A stretch of 64,000 nucleotides of DNA from CAVRQM01 sp963756975 (GCA_963756975.1 CAVWPS010000001.1:186001-250000); one strand, 5' to 3'; positions 26,770 to 35,733 are shown, counted from the stretch's first letter. The notes: generated by a model not told the origin, from the letters alone. Numbers and translations: made by a program.

Positions 26770-28305
26770 ATGGCACCCCCAGATTCGATCGAGTCCTCCA
26801 GCCCGCATTCGAGGGTTGGCAGCCGCATCGCCGAGGCGCTGGCCTTCGACGACGTGTTGCTGGTGCCGTCCTACTCGACGGTCGTTCCGGGCGCGGTCGA
26901 CACCACCACCCGCCTCACCCGCACGATCAAGCTCAACATCCCGCTCATGGCGGCGGCCATGGACACCGTGACCGAGATGGCGATGGCGATCGCGCTGGCG
27001 CAGGCGGGCGGGATCGGCGTGATCCACAAGAACCTGTCCATCGCCGAGCAGGCGGCACAGGTCCGGGGTGTCAAGAAGTTCGAGAGCGGGATGGTGATCA
27101 ACCCCGTGACGATCCACCCCGACCAGACGCTGGCCGACGCGCGCGGGCTGATGGACCGCTACCGCATCAGCGGCATTCCGGTGGTCGAGCGCGACGCGGA
27201 GCCGGGGCAGCCGGGCCGCCTGGTCGGCATCCTGACCAACCGCGACGTGCGGTTCGCGACCGAGCCGACGACACGCGTCTACGAACTCATGACGCGGGAA
27301 AACCTGATCACCGTGCGGCCCGGCGTCGAGCCGGAGGCGGCACGGCAGCTGCTGCACCGCCACCGGATCGAGAAGCTGATCGTGGTCGACGAGCAGAACC
27401 GCTGCATCGGCCTGATTACCGTCAAGGACATGGACAAGGCGCAGGCGCACCCGCTGGCCAACAAGGACGAGCTGGGCCGCCTGCGCGTGGCCGCCGCGAC
27501 CGGCGTCGGCGAGGACGGGCACGCGAGGGCCTTGGCGCTGATCGAGGCGGAGATCGACGTGATCGTGGTCGATACCGCGCACGGCCACTCCGCCGGCGTG
27601 CTCGCGGCGGTCGAGCGGATCAAGCGGGCGTCCAACGCCGTGCAGGTGATCGCGGGCAACGTGGCGACCCCCGAGGGGGCGGAGGCGCTGATCCGCGCCG
27701 GTGCGGACGCGATCAAGATCGGCATCGGGCCGGGCAGCATCTGCACCACCCGTGTGGTGGCCGGCGTCGGCGTGCCGCAATTCTCGGCGGTGATGGAGAC
27801 GGCGGCGGCGTGTCACGCGGCCGATGTGCCCGCGATCGCCGATGGCGGCGTGCGGACCAGCGGCGACGTGGTCAAGGCGATCGGGGCCGGAGCGGATTGC
27901 GTGATGGTCGGCAGCCTGCTCGCCGGGACCGACGAGGCTCCGGGCGAAGTCTTTCTGTATCAGGGCCGTAGCTACAAATCCTATCGCGGGATGGGAAGCA
28001 TCGGGGCGATGGCGCGCGGCTCGGCCGACCGCTATTTCCAGGCCGAAGTGCGCGACAGCCTGAAAATGGTGCCCGAGGGGATCGAGGGCCGGGTCGGCTA
28101 CAAGGGTCCGGTCGCCGCCGTGCTGCACCAGCTGGTCGGCGGATTGCGGGCCGGCATGGGCTACACCGGCAGCGCGACGATCGCCGACCTCCAGACGCAG
28201 GCGACGTTCCGGCGCATCACCGGGGCGGGCCTGCGCGAGAGCCACGTCCACGACGTCGCGATCACCCGCGAGGCGCCGAACTACAGGCGCGACGGCACCG
28301 AATGA
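26770..28305 (+). CDS. guaB: Inosine-5'-monophosphate dehydrogenase
   Basis: 511 residues. NAD-dependent oxidation of IMP to XMP, first committed step of GMP synthesis. A barrel interrupted by two CBS domains (about residues 110-230). Motifs: FDDVLLVPSYSTVVPG, PLMAAAMDTVTE, catalytic Cys loop GPGSICTTRVVAGVG, DGGVRTSGDVVKAIGAGADCVMVGSLLAG, and the mobile flap with SYRGMGS and the YKGPV segment. A 20-residue leader precedes the usual start; an internal start is possible. The last codons overlap the HAD gene (ATGA). guaA lies four genes downstream in the same unit. Confidence 0.96.
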   Translation: MAPPDSIESSSPHSRVGSRIAEALAFDDVLLVPSYSTVVPGAVDTTTRLTRTIKLNIPLMAAAMDTVTEMAMAIALAQAGGIGVIHKNLSIAEQAAQVRGVKKFESGMVINPVTIHPDQTLADARGLMDRYRISGIPVVERDAEPGQPGRLVGILTNRDVRFATEPTTRVYELMTRENLITVRPGVEPEAARQLLHRHRIEKLIVVDEQNRCIGLITVKDMDKAQAHPLANKDELGRLRVAAATGVGEDGHARALALIEAEIDVIVVDTAHGHSAGVLAAVERIKRASNAVQVIAGNVATPEGAEALIRAGADAIKIGIGPGSICTTRVVAGVGVPQFSAVMETAAACHAADVPAIADGGVRTSGDVVKAIGAGADCVMVGSLLAGTDEAPGEVFLYQGRSYKSYRGMGSIGAMARGSADRYFQAEVRDSLKMVPEGIEGRVGYKGPVAAVLHQLVGGLRAGMGYTGSATIADLQTQATFRRITGAGLRESHVHDVAITREAPNYRRDGTE

Positions 28306-28946
28306 TCGCCGTCCTGTTCGACGCCTACGGCACGCTGCTCGACATCCACAGCCCGGCGCGGCGGCTGGCCGGCCGGATCGGCCCGGACTGGCACGAATTC
28401 TCGATCGCGTGGCGGACCAAGCAGATGGAGTTCACCTGGGTTCGAACCATCGCGGACCGTCACGAGGCGTTCGACACGCTGACCGAGGCGGCGCTGCACG
28501 CAACCTTGTCGGCGCGCGGCATGGATGCGGGCCTGGCCGAACCGCTGCTCGCTGAAAACGCGCATCCGGACGTCTTTCCGGATGTGGCCCCGGCGCTGGC
28601 CGAGGTTTGGATCGCGCGCGCCATCCTTTCGAACGGGACATCAACCGGGCTCGCGCGGCAACTCGCCCCGATCGCCCATCTGTTCACCGACGTCCTGAGC
28701 GCCGAGGCCGCCGGCAGCTTCAAGCCCGACAAGCGCGTCTATTCCCTCGCGACCGAGCGGTTCACCTGCAATCCCGGCGACTTGGCGTTCGTCTCGTCCA
28801 ACCCGTGGGATGCCTTCGGCGCACTGCAATTCGGCTTTCGCGTCATTTGGGTGAACCGGGACCGGAAGCCCGACGAGTACGGGCTGCGCGGGAACGTCAG
28901 CGAAATCGGCGACCTGTCCGCCCTGCCCGCGTTGCTGTCGGCATGA
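28302..28946 (+). CDS. HAD-superfamily hydrolase, haloacid dehalogenase type II
   Basis: 214 residues. HAD motif I with the nucleophile: VLFDAYGTLLD (D8). Motif II with ILSNGTS, motif III lysine in GSFKPDKRVYS, and motif IV FVSSNPWDAFGA. The SNGT and SSNPWD blocks are typical of (S)-2-haloacid dehalogenases, which hydrolyse 2-halo acids to 2-hydroxy acids. Many genome copies may act on other small substrates. It starts inside the guaB stop and its own stop overlaps the next ATG, so it is co-translated with purine and rRNA genes, an unexpected context. Confidence 0.88.
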   Translation: MIAVLFDAYGTLLDIHSPARRLAGRIGPDWHEFSIAWRTKQMEFTWVRTIADRHEAFDTLTEAALHATLSARGMDAGLAEPLLAENAHPDVFPDVAPALAEVWIARAILSNGTSTGLARQLAPIAHLFTDVLSAEAAGSFKPDKRVYSLATERFTCNPGDLAFVSSNPWDAFGALQFGFRVIWVNRDRKPDEYGLRGNVSEIGDLSALPALLSA

Positions 28947-30241
28947 CGCCGTCCGCCCGCCTGATGGGATCGATCGAATTGCTGAGTGCGATCGACGGTG
29001 CCGCGCGCAAACCGGCCGACGCGGTCGCGAGCGACTTTTTCCGCGCCCGCCGGTTCATCGGCTCCGGCGACCGGCGCGCGATTTCCGACCGCACATGGCG
29101 CATCCTCCGCTCCCGCCGCCGCCTGTCATGGTGGCTGGAAAAATCGCACCTGCCCGCCAACCCGCGCCTGCTGCTGGCCGCGTCGCTGCTGACCGAGGCT
29201 TGGGCGCTGACCGGCGTCGCGCAATCGTTCAGCGGCGGCCAATACGCGCCGACCAAGTTGTCGGCCGCCGAGCAGTCCGCATTGGCCGGGATCGAGGGGC
29301 ATACGCTCGGCCATCCCGAGATGGACGAGGCGGTGCGGCTCGAACTGCCGGACTGGCTGCTGCCGCATTTCCAGGCGCGGTTCGGAACCCTTCTGGCCCC
29401 CGAGATCGCGGCGATGGAGTCCCAAGCCCCGCTCGATCTGCGGGTCAACCTGCTGAAGGGCACGCGCGACTCCGCACGCGCGGCGCTGGCCGCCGAGGGG
29501 ATCGAGAGCGAGCCGACGCGGCTGTCGCCCTGGGGTTTGCGGGTCGACGGCCGCAAGCAGGTTTCTACCGGCAACGCGTTTCAGACCGGGCTGGTGGAAA
29601 TCCAGGACGAGGGCAGCCAGTTGGTCGCGGCCCTGGTCGGTGCCGCCCCGGAAATGCGGGTCGCCGATTGGTGCGCCGGTGCGGGCGGGAAGACGCTGGC
29701 GCTCGCGATGTCGATGGACAATCGCGGCCACATCGCCGCCTGCGACGTCTCCGCCCCTCGGTTGGACGGCGCGGTGCGGCGGTTGCGGCGCGCGGGCGTG
29801 CATAACGTGGAGCGGCATTTGGTCGAGCCCGGCGACAAATGGGCGAAGCGGCGTGCGGGCACGTTCGACCGCGTTCTGGTCGACGCACCCTGCACCGGCA
29901 CCGGCACGTGGCGCCGCAATCCGGACGCACGGCTGCGGCTGCGGCCGATCGACCTGTCCGAGTTGCAGGCGAAACAGGCCGCGATCCTCGACGAGGCGAG
30001 CCGGGTGGTGAAGCCGGGCGGCCGGCTGGTTTACGCCACCTGCTCGCTGCTGCCGGAGGAGAACGAGGGCCAGATCGACGGCTTCCTCGCCAAACACCCG
30101 GATTACCGGGTTCTGCCGTTGCGGGACGCCTGGGCCTCGCCGGAAAACCTGCCCGCGACCGGTCCGTACCTGACGCTGACGCCGCGCCAGCACGGGACCG
30201 ACGGCTTCTTCGGTGCCGTGCTGGAGCGGATCCCGGCATGA
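28943..30241 (+). CDS. RsmB/NOP2-family RNA (cytosine-5)-methyltransferase
   Basis: 432 residues. An N-terminal NusB-like helical region, then the Rossmann methyltransferase domain: VEIQDEGSQLVAALVG, SAM loop VADWCAGAGGKTLALA, motif IV VDAPCTGTGTWRRNP with the release Cys, motif VI YATCSLLPEENEGQ with the catalytic Cys, and the C-terminal TPRQHGTDGFFGAVL. The double-Cys arrangement is characteristic of m5C RNA methyltransferases; RsmB modifies C967 of 16S rRNA. ATG 28943 overlaps the HAD stop, and the stop overlaps the GNAT start. Confidence 0.9.
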   Translation: MTPSARLMGSIELLSAIDGAARKPADAVASDFFRARRFIGSGDRRAISDRTWRILRSRRRLSWWLEKSHLPANPRLLLAASLLTEAWALTGVAQSFSGGQYAPTKLSAAEQSALAGIEGHTLGHPEMDEAVRLELPDWLLPHFQARFGTLLAPEIAAMESQAPLDLRVNLLKGTRDSARAALAAEGIESEPTRLSPWGLRVDGRKQVSTGNAFQTGLVEIQDEGSQLVAALVGAAPEMRVADWCAGAGGKTLALAMSMDNRGHIAACDVSAPRLDGAVRRLRRAGVHNVERHLVEPGDKWAKRRAGTFDRVLVDAPCTGTGTWRRNPDARLRLRPIDLSELQAKQAAILDEASRVVKPGGRLVYATCSLLPEENEGQIDGFLAKHPDYRVLPLRDAWASPENLPATGPYLTLTPRQHGTDGFFGAVLERIPA

Positions 30242-30825
30242 TCGCCGTGCGCGCGGCCAAGGTGGAGGATGCGGCGGCGATCGGGGCCGTCCATGTCGCC
30301 GCGTGGCGCAGCGCCTACGCGGGAATTTTGCCGTCCGACTACCTCGCCGGATTGTCGGCCCTGCGGCACGCGGCGCAGTACCATGCCTCGATCCGGGGTG
30401 CCGGACGGCGGCCGGTCGGCGTCCATGTGGCCATCGCGACCGTCGAGGGCTCGCCCCGTCCCCGGATCGTGGGCTTCGTCACCGCGTCCCCGGTGCCGAA
30501 ATCGCACCAGCCGGCGCTGGCCGACGCCGAGATCGAGACGCTGTACGTGCTCGACGACTGGCGCGACCAGGGCGTCGGCCGCCGGCTGATCCGCGCCGCC
30601 GCGATCCGCCTGCGCGAGATGGGGGCCAAAAGCGCCTTCGTCTGGGTGCTGCGCGACAACCCGAGCCGCTGGTTTTACTCGCGCCTCGGCGGACGCCATG
30701 TCTGCGACTCTGTCACCGACGTCGCCGGGCAAGTGGTGCCGCAATCCGCCTACCGCTGGACCGCGATCGAGGCCTTGGCCGAACCCGCCAGACCCGACGC
30801 CAGGCCGGACGGGGCGACGCCATGA
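30238..30825 (+). CDS. GNAT-family N-acetyltransferase
   Basis: 195 residues. GNAT fold: AAKVEDAAAIGAVHVAAWRSAY, central strand EIETLYVLDDWRDQGVGRRLI carrying the acetyl-CoA pyrophosphate loop (Q/R-G-x-G/A), helix AAIRLREMGAKSAFVWVL, and the late RWFYSRLGG. Substrate unknown. It is held between the rRNA methyltransferase and guaA by ATGA overlaps on both sides (30238-30241 and 30822-30825), so it is expressed with the purine operon. The C-terminal Pro/Asp tail is not conserved in the family. Confidence 0.87.
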   Translation: MIAVRAAKVEDAAAIGAVHVAAWRSAYAGILPSDYLAGLSALRHAAQYHASIRGAGRRPVGVHVAIATVEGSPRPRIVGFVTASPVPKSHQPALADAEIETLYVLDDWRDQGVGRRLIRAAAIRLREMGAKSAFVWVLRDNPSRWFYSRLGGRHVCDSVTDVAGQVVPQSAYRWTAIEALAEPARPDARPDGATP

Positions 30826-32381
30826 CCGACCCCGAAGCCGAACGCATTCTCATCCTGGATTTCGGCAGCCAGGTGACCCAGCTGATCGCGCGCCGCGTGC
30901 GCGAGGCCGGGGCGTATGCCGAGATTTGGCCGTTCGACGCCGACCCGGGCCGCATCCGCGCCTTCGACCCGCGCGGCATCATCCTGTCCGGCGGCCCCGC
31001 GAGCGTGACCGATGCGAACAGTCCGCGCGCGCCGCTTGAAGTTTTCGATGCCGGGGTGCCGGTGCTCGGCATCTGCTACGGCCAGCAGACGATGTGCGAG
31101 CAGCTCGGCGGCGCCGTCGAAGGCGGCCACGTGGCGGAGTTCGGCCGCGCCTACCTCGACGTGACCGAGCCGTGCGCCCTGTTCGGCGGCACGTGGGCGG
31201 TCGGCGCGCATGAACAGGTCTGGATGAGCCACGGCGACCGGGTCACCGCGCTGCCGCCCGGCTTCCGCACGGTCGCGACCAGCGAGGGGGCACCGTTCGC
31301 CGCCATCGCCGACGACCACCGCCGCTTCTACGGCGTGCAATTCCACCCGGAGGTCGCGCACACGCCGCACGGGGCGGCGTTGCTGCGCCGCTTCGTGCGC
31401 GAGGTGTCGGGCTGTTCCGGCACGTGGACGATGGCCGGCTTCCGCGCCGCGCAAATCCTTCGCGTGCGGGAGCAGGTGGGCGACGGGCGGGTGATCTGCG
31501 GCCTGTCGGGCGGTGTGGACAGCGCGGTCGCGGCGGTGCTGCTGCACGAGGCGATCGGCGACCAGCTCACCTGCATCTTCGTCGACAACGGCCTGCTGCG
31601 CACGGGCGAAGCGGACCAGGTGATCGAGACGTTCCGCGACCGCTTCAATATCCGGCTGATCGCGCCCGACGCGTCCGACCTGTTCGTGGACGGCCTGGCC
31701 GGAATCACCGACCCCGAGTCGAAACGAAAGATCATCGGCGGCCTGTTCGTCGACGTGTTCGAGGCCGAGGCGCAGAAGCTGGGCGGTGCCGAGTTCCTCG
31801 CCCAGGGCACGCTGTATCCGGACGTGATCGAGAGCGTGTCGGTCCATGGCGGCCCGAGTGCGACGATCAAAAGCCATCACAACGTCGGCGGCCTGCCGGC
31901 ACGGATGCGGATGCGGCTGGTCGAGCCGCTGCGCGAACTGTTCAAGGACGAGGTCCGCGTGCTCGGCCGCGAACTCGGCCTGCCCGAGGCGGTGGTCGGC
32001 CGCCACCCCTTCCCCGGCCCCGGCCTCGCGATCCGCATTCCGGGCGAGGTCACGCGCGAGCGCCTCGATCTGCTGCGGCGGGTGGACGCGATCTTCCTCG
32101 AGGAGATCCGCGCCGCCGGGCTGTACGACGCGATCTGGCAGGCGTTCGCGGTGCTGCTGCCGGTCCGCACGGTCGGCGTGATGGGGGACGGGCGCACGTA
32201 CGACCACGCGTGCGCGTTGCGGGCGGTCACCAGCACGGACGGCATGACGGCCGACGTCTACCCCTTCGACGCCGGGTTTCTGTCGCGGGTCGCGGGACGG
32301 ATCGTCGGTGAGGCGCGCGGGGTCAACCGCGTGACCTACGACATCACGAGCAAGCCGCCGGGGACGATCGAGTGGGAATAG
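30822..32381 (+). CDS. guaA: GMP synthase (glutamine-hydrolysing)
   Basis: 519 residues. XMP + ATP + glutamine to GMP. N-terminal class I amidotransferase: ILDFGSQVTQLIARR, nucleophile GICYGQQTMCEQLGG, catalytic His in QFHPEVAHTPHG. The ATP-pyrophosphatase domain begins with CGLSGGVDSAVAAVLLHEA. The C-terminal dimerisation domain carries HHNVGGLP, RHPFPGPGLAIR and ends TSKPPGTIEWE. ATG 30822 overlaps the GNAT stop. It closes the run guaB-HAD-rsmB-like-GNAT-guaA, bringing both GMP branch enzymes into one transcription unit. Confidence 0.97.
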   Translation: MTDPEAERILILDFGSQVTQLIARRVREAGAYAEIWPFDADPGRIRAFDPRGIILSGGPASVTDANSPRAPLEVFDAGVPVLGICYGQQTMCEQLGGAVEGGHVAEFGRAYLDVTEPCALFGGTWAVGAHEQVWMSHGDRVTALPPGFRTVATSEGAPFAAIADDHRRFYGVQFHPEVAHTPHGAALLRRFVREVSGCSGTWTMAGFRAAQILRVREQVGDGRVICGLSGGVDSAVAAVLLHEAIGDQLTCIFVDNGLLRTGEADQVIETFRDRFNIRLIAPDASDLFVDGLAGITDPESKRKIIGGLFVDVFEAEAQKLGGAEFLAQGTLYPDVIESVSVHGGPSATIKSHHNVGGLPARMRMRLVEPLRELFKDEVRVLGRELGLPEAVVGRHPFPGPGLAIRIPGEVTRERLDLLRRVDAIFLEEIRAAGLYDAIWQAFAVLLPVRTVGVMGDGRTYDHACALRAVTSTDGMTADVYPFDAGFLSRVAGRIVGEARGVNRVTYDITSKPPGTIEWE

Positions 32382-32391
32382 TCCGTCTCAA

Positions 32392-32409
32392 AACTGTTTG
32401 AAAACGGTT
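32392..32409. promoter_or_regulatory. AT-rich palindrome upstream of the copper-radical oxidase gene
   Basis: AACTGTTT (32392-32399) and AAACGGTT (32402-32409) form an imperfect dyad around GA, in a short AT-rich island just after guaA and 60-80 bp before the oxidase start. Operator-like by position and symmetry; no regulator is identified and no clear -35/-10 pair is seen. Confidence 0.35.
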
Positions 32410-32470
32410 ATTATTCTGGTAAGCCTCCCGCCGCCATGTGCTCGTGATGGCGGATAGTGGGATGAGACCG

Positions 32471-34096
32471 ATGCACACGCGCCGCCGGACCGCGCTCATC
32501 GCGGCATTTGCCTGCGTTTCACTCGCGCCGGCGTTCGCCGCCAGACCGACACGCGACGTCACGCTGGACGAAGGCGACAATCGCCGGTCGGCCATCGATT
32601 ACGGCCAGCAACCTTCCGTCCAGACGCATCTTTTCCGGGCGCACGCGCTGTCCGCCGCCATACCCGGCGCGGTGCCGCAGGGCGGGACGGCGGCCGCGAC
32701 GCTCGGCGCGTTCGGCCCGACGGTCCCGTGGCCGATCGTGCCGATCCACGAGGTGCTGCTGCCCGACGGACGGGTGATGTCGTACGGCACAGGGCCGTCG
32801 GGCGTTCAAGGGGGCGGCCTGATTTACGACGTCTGGACGCCCTCGCTCGGGACCGACGCGCCGTCCCACCTCGTCCTGCCGAACACGACGGCGACCGACA
32901 TTTTCTGCAGCGGCCAGTCGATGATGTGGGCCACCGGCGAGACGCTGATCACCGGCGGCAACTCGTCCGGGGCCGGGTTCCACAACGTCTCGATCAACAA
33001 CACAACCATCTTCAGCCCGGCGTCGAACACGATCCGCGCCTCGGCGGCGATGCAGTATCCGCGCTGGTACGATTCCGTCGTGCCGTTGCCGGGGGGCGAG
33101 ATGCTCGTGCTCGGCGGGCGGATCAATCCCACGACCTCCGCCACGACGCCGGAGGTCTACGACGCCGTCACCGGCTGGCGTACGCTGACCGGTGCGATGA
33201 GCGCCAAGGCGTTCGCGAATTCGACCTATCCGCGCGGTTTCGTCGCCCCGGACGGGCGGGTGTTCGTCCTCGCGATCGACGGCCGGCAATACGACATGAC
33301 CACCGACGGTGCCGGGACGATCGTTCCGGCCGGCACCCAGATCCCGGCCGGCGACCCGGCCCTGCCGTCGGTCATGTTCGCGCCCGGCAAGATCCTCAGC
33401 GTGCGCCAGAACGCCGTCACCGGCGTGGTCGACATCAATGGCCCCGTCCCGGTCTGGACGCAGGCCGGCAACATCGACCAGTCCCGCATATGGTCCAGCG
33501 GCACGGTCATGGCGGACGGCAAGGTGCTGGTGACCGGCGGATCGATCGTCGCGAACCAGCTTGTCGGCGCCGCCTACCAAACCGAGACCTGGGATCCGGC
33601 GACCGGCCTGTGGACCGCCGGCGCGGCCGCCGTTCACGCCCGGCTGTATCACTCGAACGCGCTGCTGCTGCCGGATGGATCGGTGCTGACCGGCGGCGGC
33701 GGTTCGCCCGGGCCGGTCCGCAACCTCAACAGCGAGATCTACTACCCGCCATACCTCTTTCTGAACGACGGCTCCGGAAACGCGGCGCCCCGCCCGACTC
33801 TGGCCATCGCTCCCACGGCACTGGCGTCGGCCGACCTCGCGGCCGGGCTTCCGATGACGCTCGTGGTCGGCGACACCGATGTGATCGGGCGGGTGACGTT
33901 CGTACGCGCCGGCTCGGCGTCGCACGGGAGCAATCTCGAGCAGCGGTTCATCGACCTGCCGTTCACGCAAACCGGGCCGGCGCTCACGGTTCAGATGCCG
34001 GCCAATCCGAACGTGCTGCTGCCGGGCTACTGGATGGCGTTCGTCTGGCAGAACGGCACGCCGTCGCTGGCCCAGATGGTGCTCGTCATGAGCTGA
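32471..34096 (+). CDS. Secreted galactose oxidase/glyoxal oxidase-like copper-radical oxidase
   Basis: 541 residues. Signal peptide MHTRRRTALIAAFACVSLAP with cleavage near AFA-ARP. A seven-bladed kelch propeller follows (blades such as GEMLVLGGRI, DGKVLVTGGS, DGSVLTGGGG), then a C-terminal beta-sandwich (DUF1929-like). All cofactor positions of fungal galactose oxidase have counterparts: Cys in DIFCSGQSM (C146), Tyr in YPRWYDSVVPL (Y200), Tyr-His in ARLYHSNALLLPDG (Y393, H394), and His in GSASHGSNLEQRF (H485). The enzyme would oxidise primary alcohols or aldehydes to the next level, releasing H2O2. Upstream in-frame starts exist at 32447 and 32462; 32471 gives the cleanest signal peptide. It follows guaA but is probably transcribed separately. 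Confidence 0.85.
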   Translation: MHTRRRTALIAAFACVSLAPAFAARPTRDVTLDEGDNRRSAIDYGQQPSVQTHLFRAHALSAAIPGAVPQGGTAAATLGAFGPTVPWPIVPIHEVLLPDGRVMSYGTGPSGVQGGGLIYDVWTPSLGTDAPSHLVLPNTTATDIFCSGQSMMWATGETLITGGNSSGAGFHNVSINNTTIFSPASNTIRASAAMQYPRWYDSVVPLPGGEMLVLGGRINPTTSATTPEVYDAVTGWRTLTGAMSAKAFANSTYPRGFVAPDGRVFVLAIDGRQYDMTTDGAGTIVPAGTQIPAGDPALPSVMFAPGKILSVRQNAVTGVVDINGPVPVWTQAGNIDQSRIWSSGTVMADGKVLVTGGSIVANQLVGAAYQTETWDPATGLWTAGAAAVHARLYHSNALLLPDGSVLTGGGGSPGPVRNLNSEIYYPPYLFLNDGSGNAAPRPTLAIAPTALASADLAAGLPMTLVVGDTDVIGRVTFVRAGSASHGSNLEQRFIDLPFTQTGPALTVQMPANPNVLLPGYWMAFVWQNGTPSLAQMVLVMS

Positions 34097-34130
34097 CGGC
34101 GGCGTCGAGGGGTAGGTTCGTAACTGCCTA

Positions 34131-34165
34131 CCCCCCAACCCGGCCCTCTCTGTCGAGGGGAGAGG
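34131..34165. repeat. REP-like repeat, copy 3 (single, degenerate unit)
   Basis: CCCCCCAACCCGGCCCTCTC followed by TGTCGAGGGGAGAGG: one unit with mismatches in hairpin and flank. It lies between the convergent ends of the oxidase (34096) and the F420-reductase-like gene (34172), the same type of site as the full copies. Confidence 0.6.
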
Positions 34166-34171
34166 ATAAGA

Positions 34172-34771
34172 TTACTGCTTCTTCTTGAACACATCCTGGA
34201 AGATGAGCGGACCCCAGACGCGGCCGCGGGCGTGCACCAGCGCGCCACCCTCATTCAGCTTTCCCAGCGCGACGGGGGCGAAGCCGAGTTGTTTGGCCAA
34301 CTCTGCCACCGGAGGGATCGCGTCCGCGTCGTCGCTCGCCAGGAAAACGACCCGGTGGCCGCAATCGGTGACCGGATCGGTGGCCAGAGTGGCTGCTCCG
34401 AGGTGATTGAACCCTTTCACCAGCCTGGCTCCGGTGAACGCCTTTGCGACGACGGCTGACGACAGCAGACCGCCCAGTTCCTCGAGCGGGGCCTGCGAGT
34501 TCATCGCGTCGATGACCGTCTTGCCTGTCCAGCTCGGCAAGATTTGGGCGATCTCGGCATGCTTTCCGAACGGGACCGCCAGGAAGATGGTGTCGGCCTT
34601 GGCTGCGTCCTGGAGCGATTTCGCGACGACGGTGGGGCCGATCGCCCGGGCTTTCGGCATCAGCTCCTCGGGCGACCGATGGCTGGCGACGATGACGTCG
34701 ATGTTCTTACGGGCAAAGGCAAGGGCGAGAGCCTGGCCGACCGAACCGAAGCCTAGAATTGCATAGCTCAT
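34172..34771 (-). CDS. NAD(P)-binding reductase, F420-dependent NADP oxidoreductase-like
   Basis: 199 residues. Rossmann start MSYAILGFGSVGQALALAFA with downstream VIVASHRSPEEL, then DTIFLAVPFGKHAEI, VIDAMNS and VKGFNHLGAATLA. The pattern is that of NPD/F420-reductase-like proteins such as those annotated 'NADPH-dependent F420 reductase' or 'NAD(P)-binding domain protein', which in bacteria lacking F420 use flavin or unknown substrates. It lies downstream of an SDR on the same strand with a 37-bp gap. Both are divergent from a LysR regulator, so they likely form its target operon. Confidence 0.82.
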   Translation of the reverse strand: MSYAILGFGSVGQALALAFARKNIDVIVASHRSPEELMPKARAIGPTVVAKSLQDAAKADTIFLAVPFGKHAEIAQILPSWTGKTVIDAMNSQAPLEELGGLLSSAVVAKAFTGARLVKGFNHLGAATLATDPVTDCGHRVVFLASDDADAIPPVAELAKQLGFAPVALGKLNEGGALVHARGRVWGPLIFQDVFKKKQ

Positions 34772-34808
34772 GGTGGTTCTCCTACGCGCGTTACGAATGG
34801 TTTTGCGG

Positions 34809-35546
34809 TCAGACCTGCGACATGCCGCCGTCGACAACGAGATCGATGCCCGTCGTAAAGCGACTGTCGTCCGAGGCGAGGTAGAGGACCGCAGCCGCGA
34901 TTTCCTTGGACAAGCCAAAGCGTCCCAGCGGAACCAGCGAGACGAAGAAGTCCGTCAGCTCCTTTGAAATCTGCGCGAAGGCGGCTGTGTCGCCGATCGC
35001 GCCCGGACTGATGCTGTTCACCCGGATTTTCCGATCCTTGAGGTCGTTCGTCCAGCTTCGCGCGAACGACCGGACCGCTGCCTTGGCGGCCGCGTATAGG
35101 CTTGCCCCGCCATAACCTTTGAGATGCGCGTTCGAGGCGTTGAGGATGATCGAGCCGCCATCGCGCATCAGCGGCAGCGCCTTCTGGACGGTGAACAGCG
35201 TTCCGCGGACGTTGAGGTTGAGCGTATCGTCGACCAACCGCTCCGACATGGACCCGATCGGCTTGTCGACCTCCCCACCGCCGGCGCTGGCGAAGACGAT
35301 GTCGATATGGCCCTTTTCGGAGGCGACCGTCTCATAAAGCCGGTCGAGGTCCGAGAGATTGGCGGAATCGGCACGAACGCCGGTCACGTTGCGGCCGATC
35401 GCCTTTACCGCTTTGTCGAGTACGTCCTGCCGCCGGCCGGTGATGAACACATAGGCCCCCTCCTCGACGAACAGCTTCGCCGTCTCGAGTGCCATACCGC
35501 TCGATCCGCCGGTAATGACTGCAACTTTACCGTCTAGTTTTCCCAT
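34809..35546 (-). CDS. Short-chain dehydrogenase/reductase
   Basis: 245 residues. Cofactor loop VAVITGGSSGMALETAK, NADP-type Arg in FITGRRQDVL, ASAGGG replacing the canonical NNAG, catalytic Ser in IILNASNAH, Tyr-Lys in ASLYAAAKAAVRSFAR, and C-terminal TTGIDLVVDGGMSQV. The NNAG-to-ASAG change is tolerated in many SDRs. Start ATG 35544-35546 (MGKLDGKVAVIT). First gene of a two-gene unit with the F420-reductase-like gene, divergent from LysR. Substrate unknown. Confidence 0.88.
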   Translation of the reverse strand: MGKLDGKVAVITGGSSGMALETAKLFVEEGAYVFITGRRQDVLDKAVKAIGRNVTGVRADSANLSDLDRLYETVASEKGHIDIVFASAGGGEVDKPIGSMSERLVDDTLNLNVRGTLFTVQKALPLMRDGGSIILNASNAHLKGYGGASLYAAAKAAVRSFARSWTNDLKDRKIRVNSISPGAIGDTAAFAQISKELTDFFVSLVPLGRFGLSKEIAAAVLYLASDDSRFTTGIDLVVDGGMSQV

Positions 35547-35655
35547 GACTTTGACTTCTACGCTCCGTTTCCGATTGCTCGGGGTCGATCCCGATAACCT
35601 CGACATGGGTCTGCCGGACTCAGGCGTTCAGTCCGGAAGGACGCACATCGGTGGT

Positions 35656-35670
35656 GCGGAATCGATCCGC
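35656..35670. promoter_or_regulatory. Dyad operator candidate in the LysR/SDR divergent gap
   Basis: GCGGA (35656-35660) and TCCGC (35666-35670) around ATCGA, in the 187-bp gap between the divergent SDR (start 35546) and LysR (start 35734). LysR proteins typically bind such a dyad near their own promoter and control the divergent gene. Confidence 0.35.
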
Positions 35671-35733
35671 GTCGCGAGCTGCGGTCGACTAGTGTGTTAG
35701 ATGGAAGCGCACCATGCGGTGTTGGAATGCACC

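Noticed and set aside
32382..32470. Riboswitch or small RNA upstream of the copper-radical oxidase
   Set aside because: Only a short AT-rich dyad is present; no conserved riboswitch core recognised in 89 bp.
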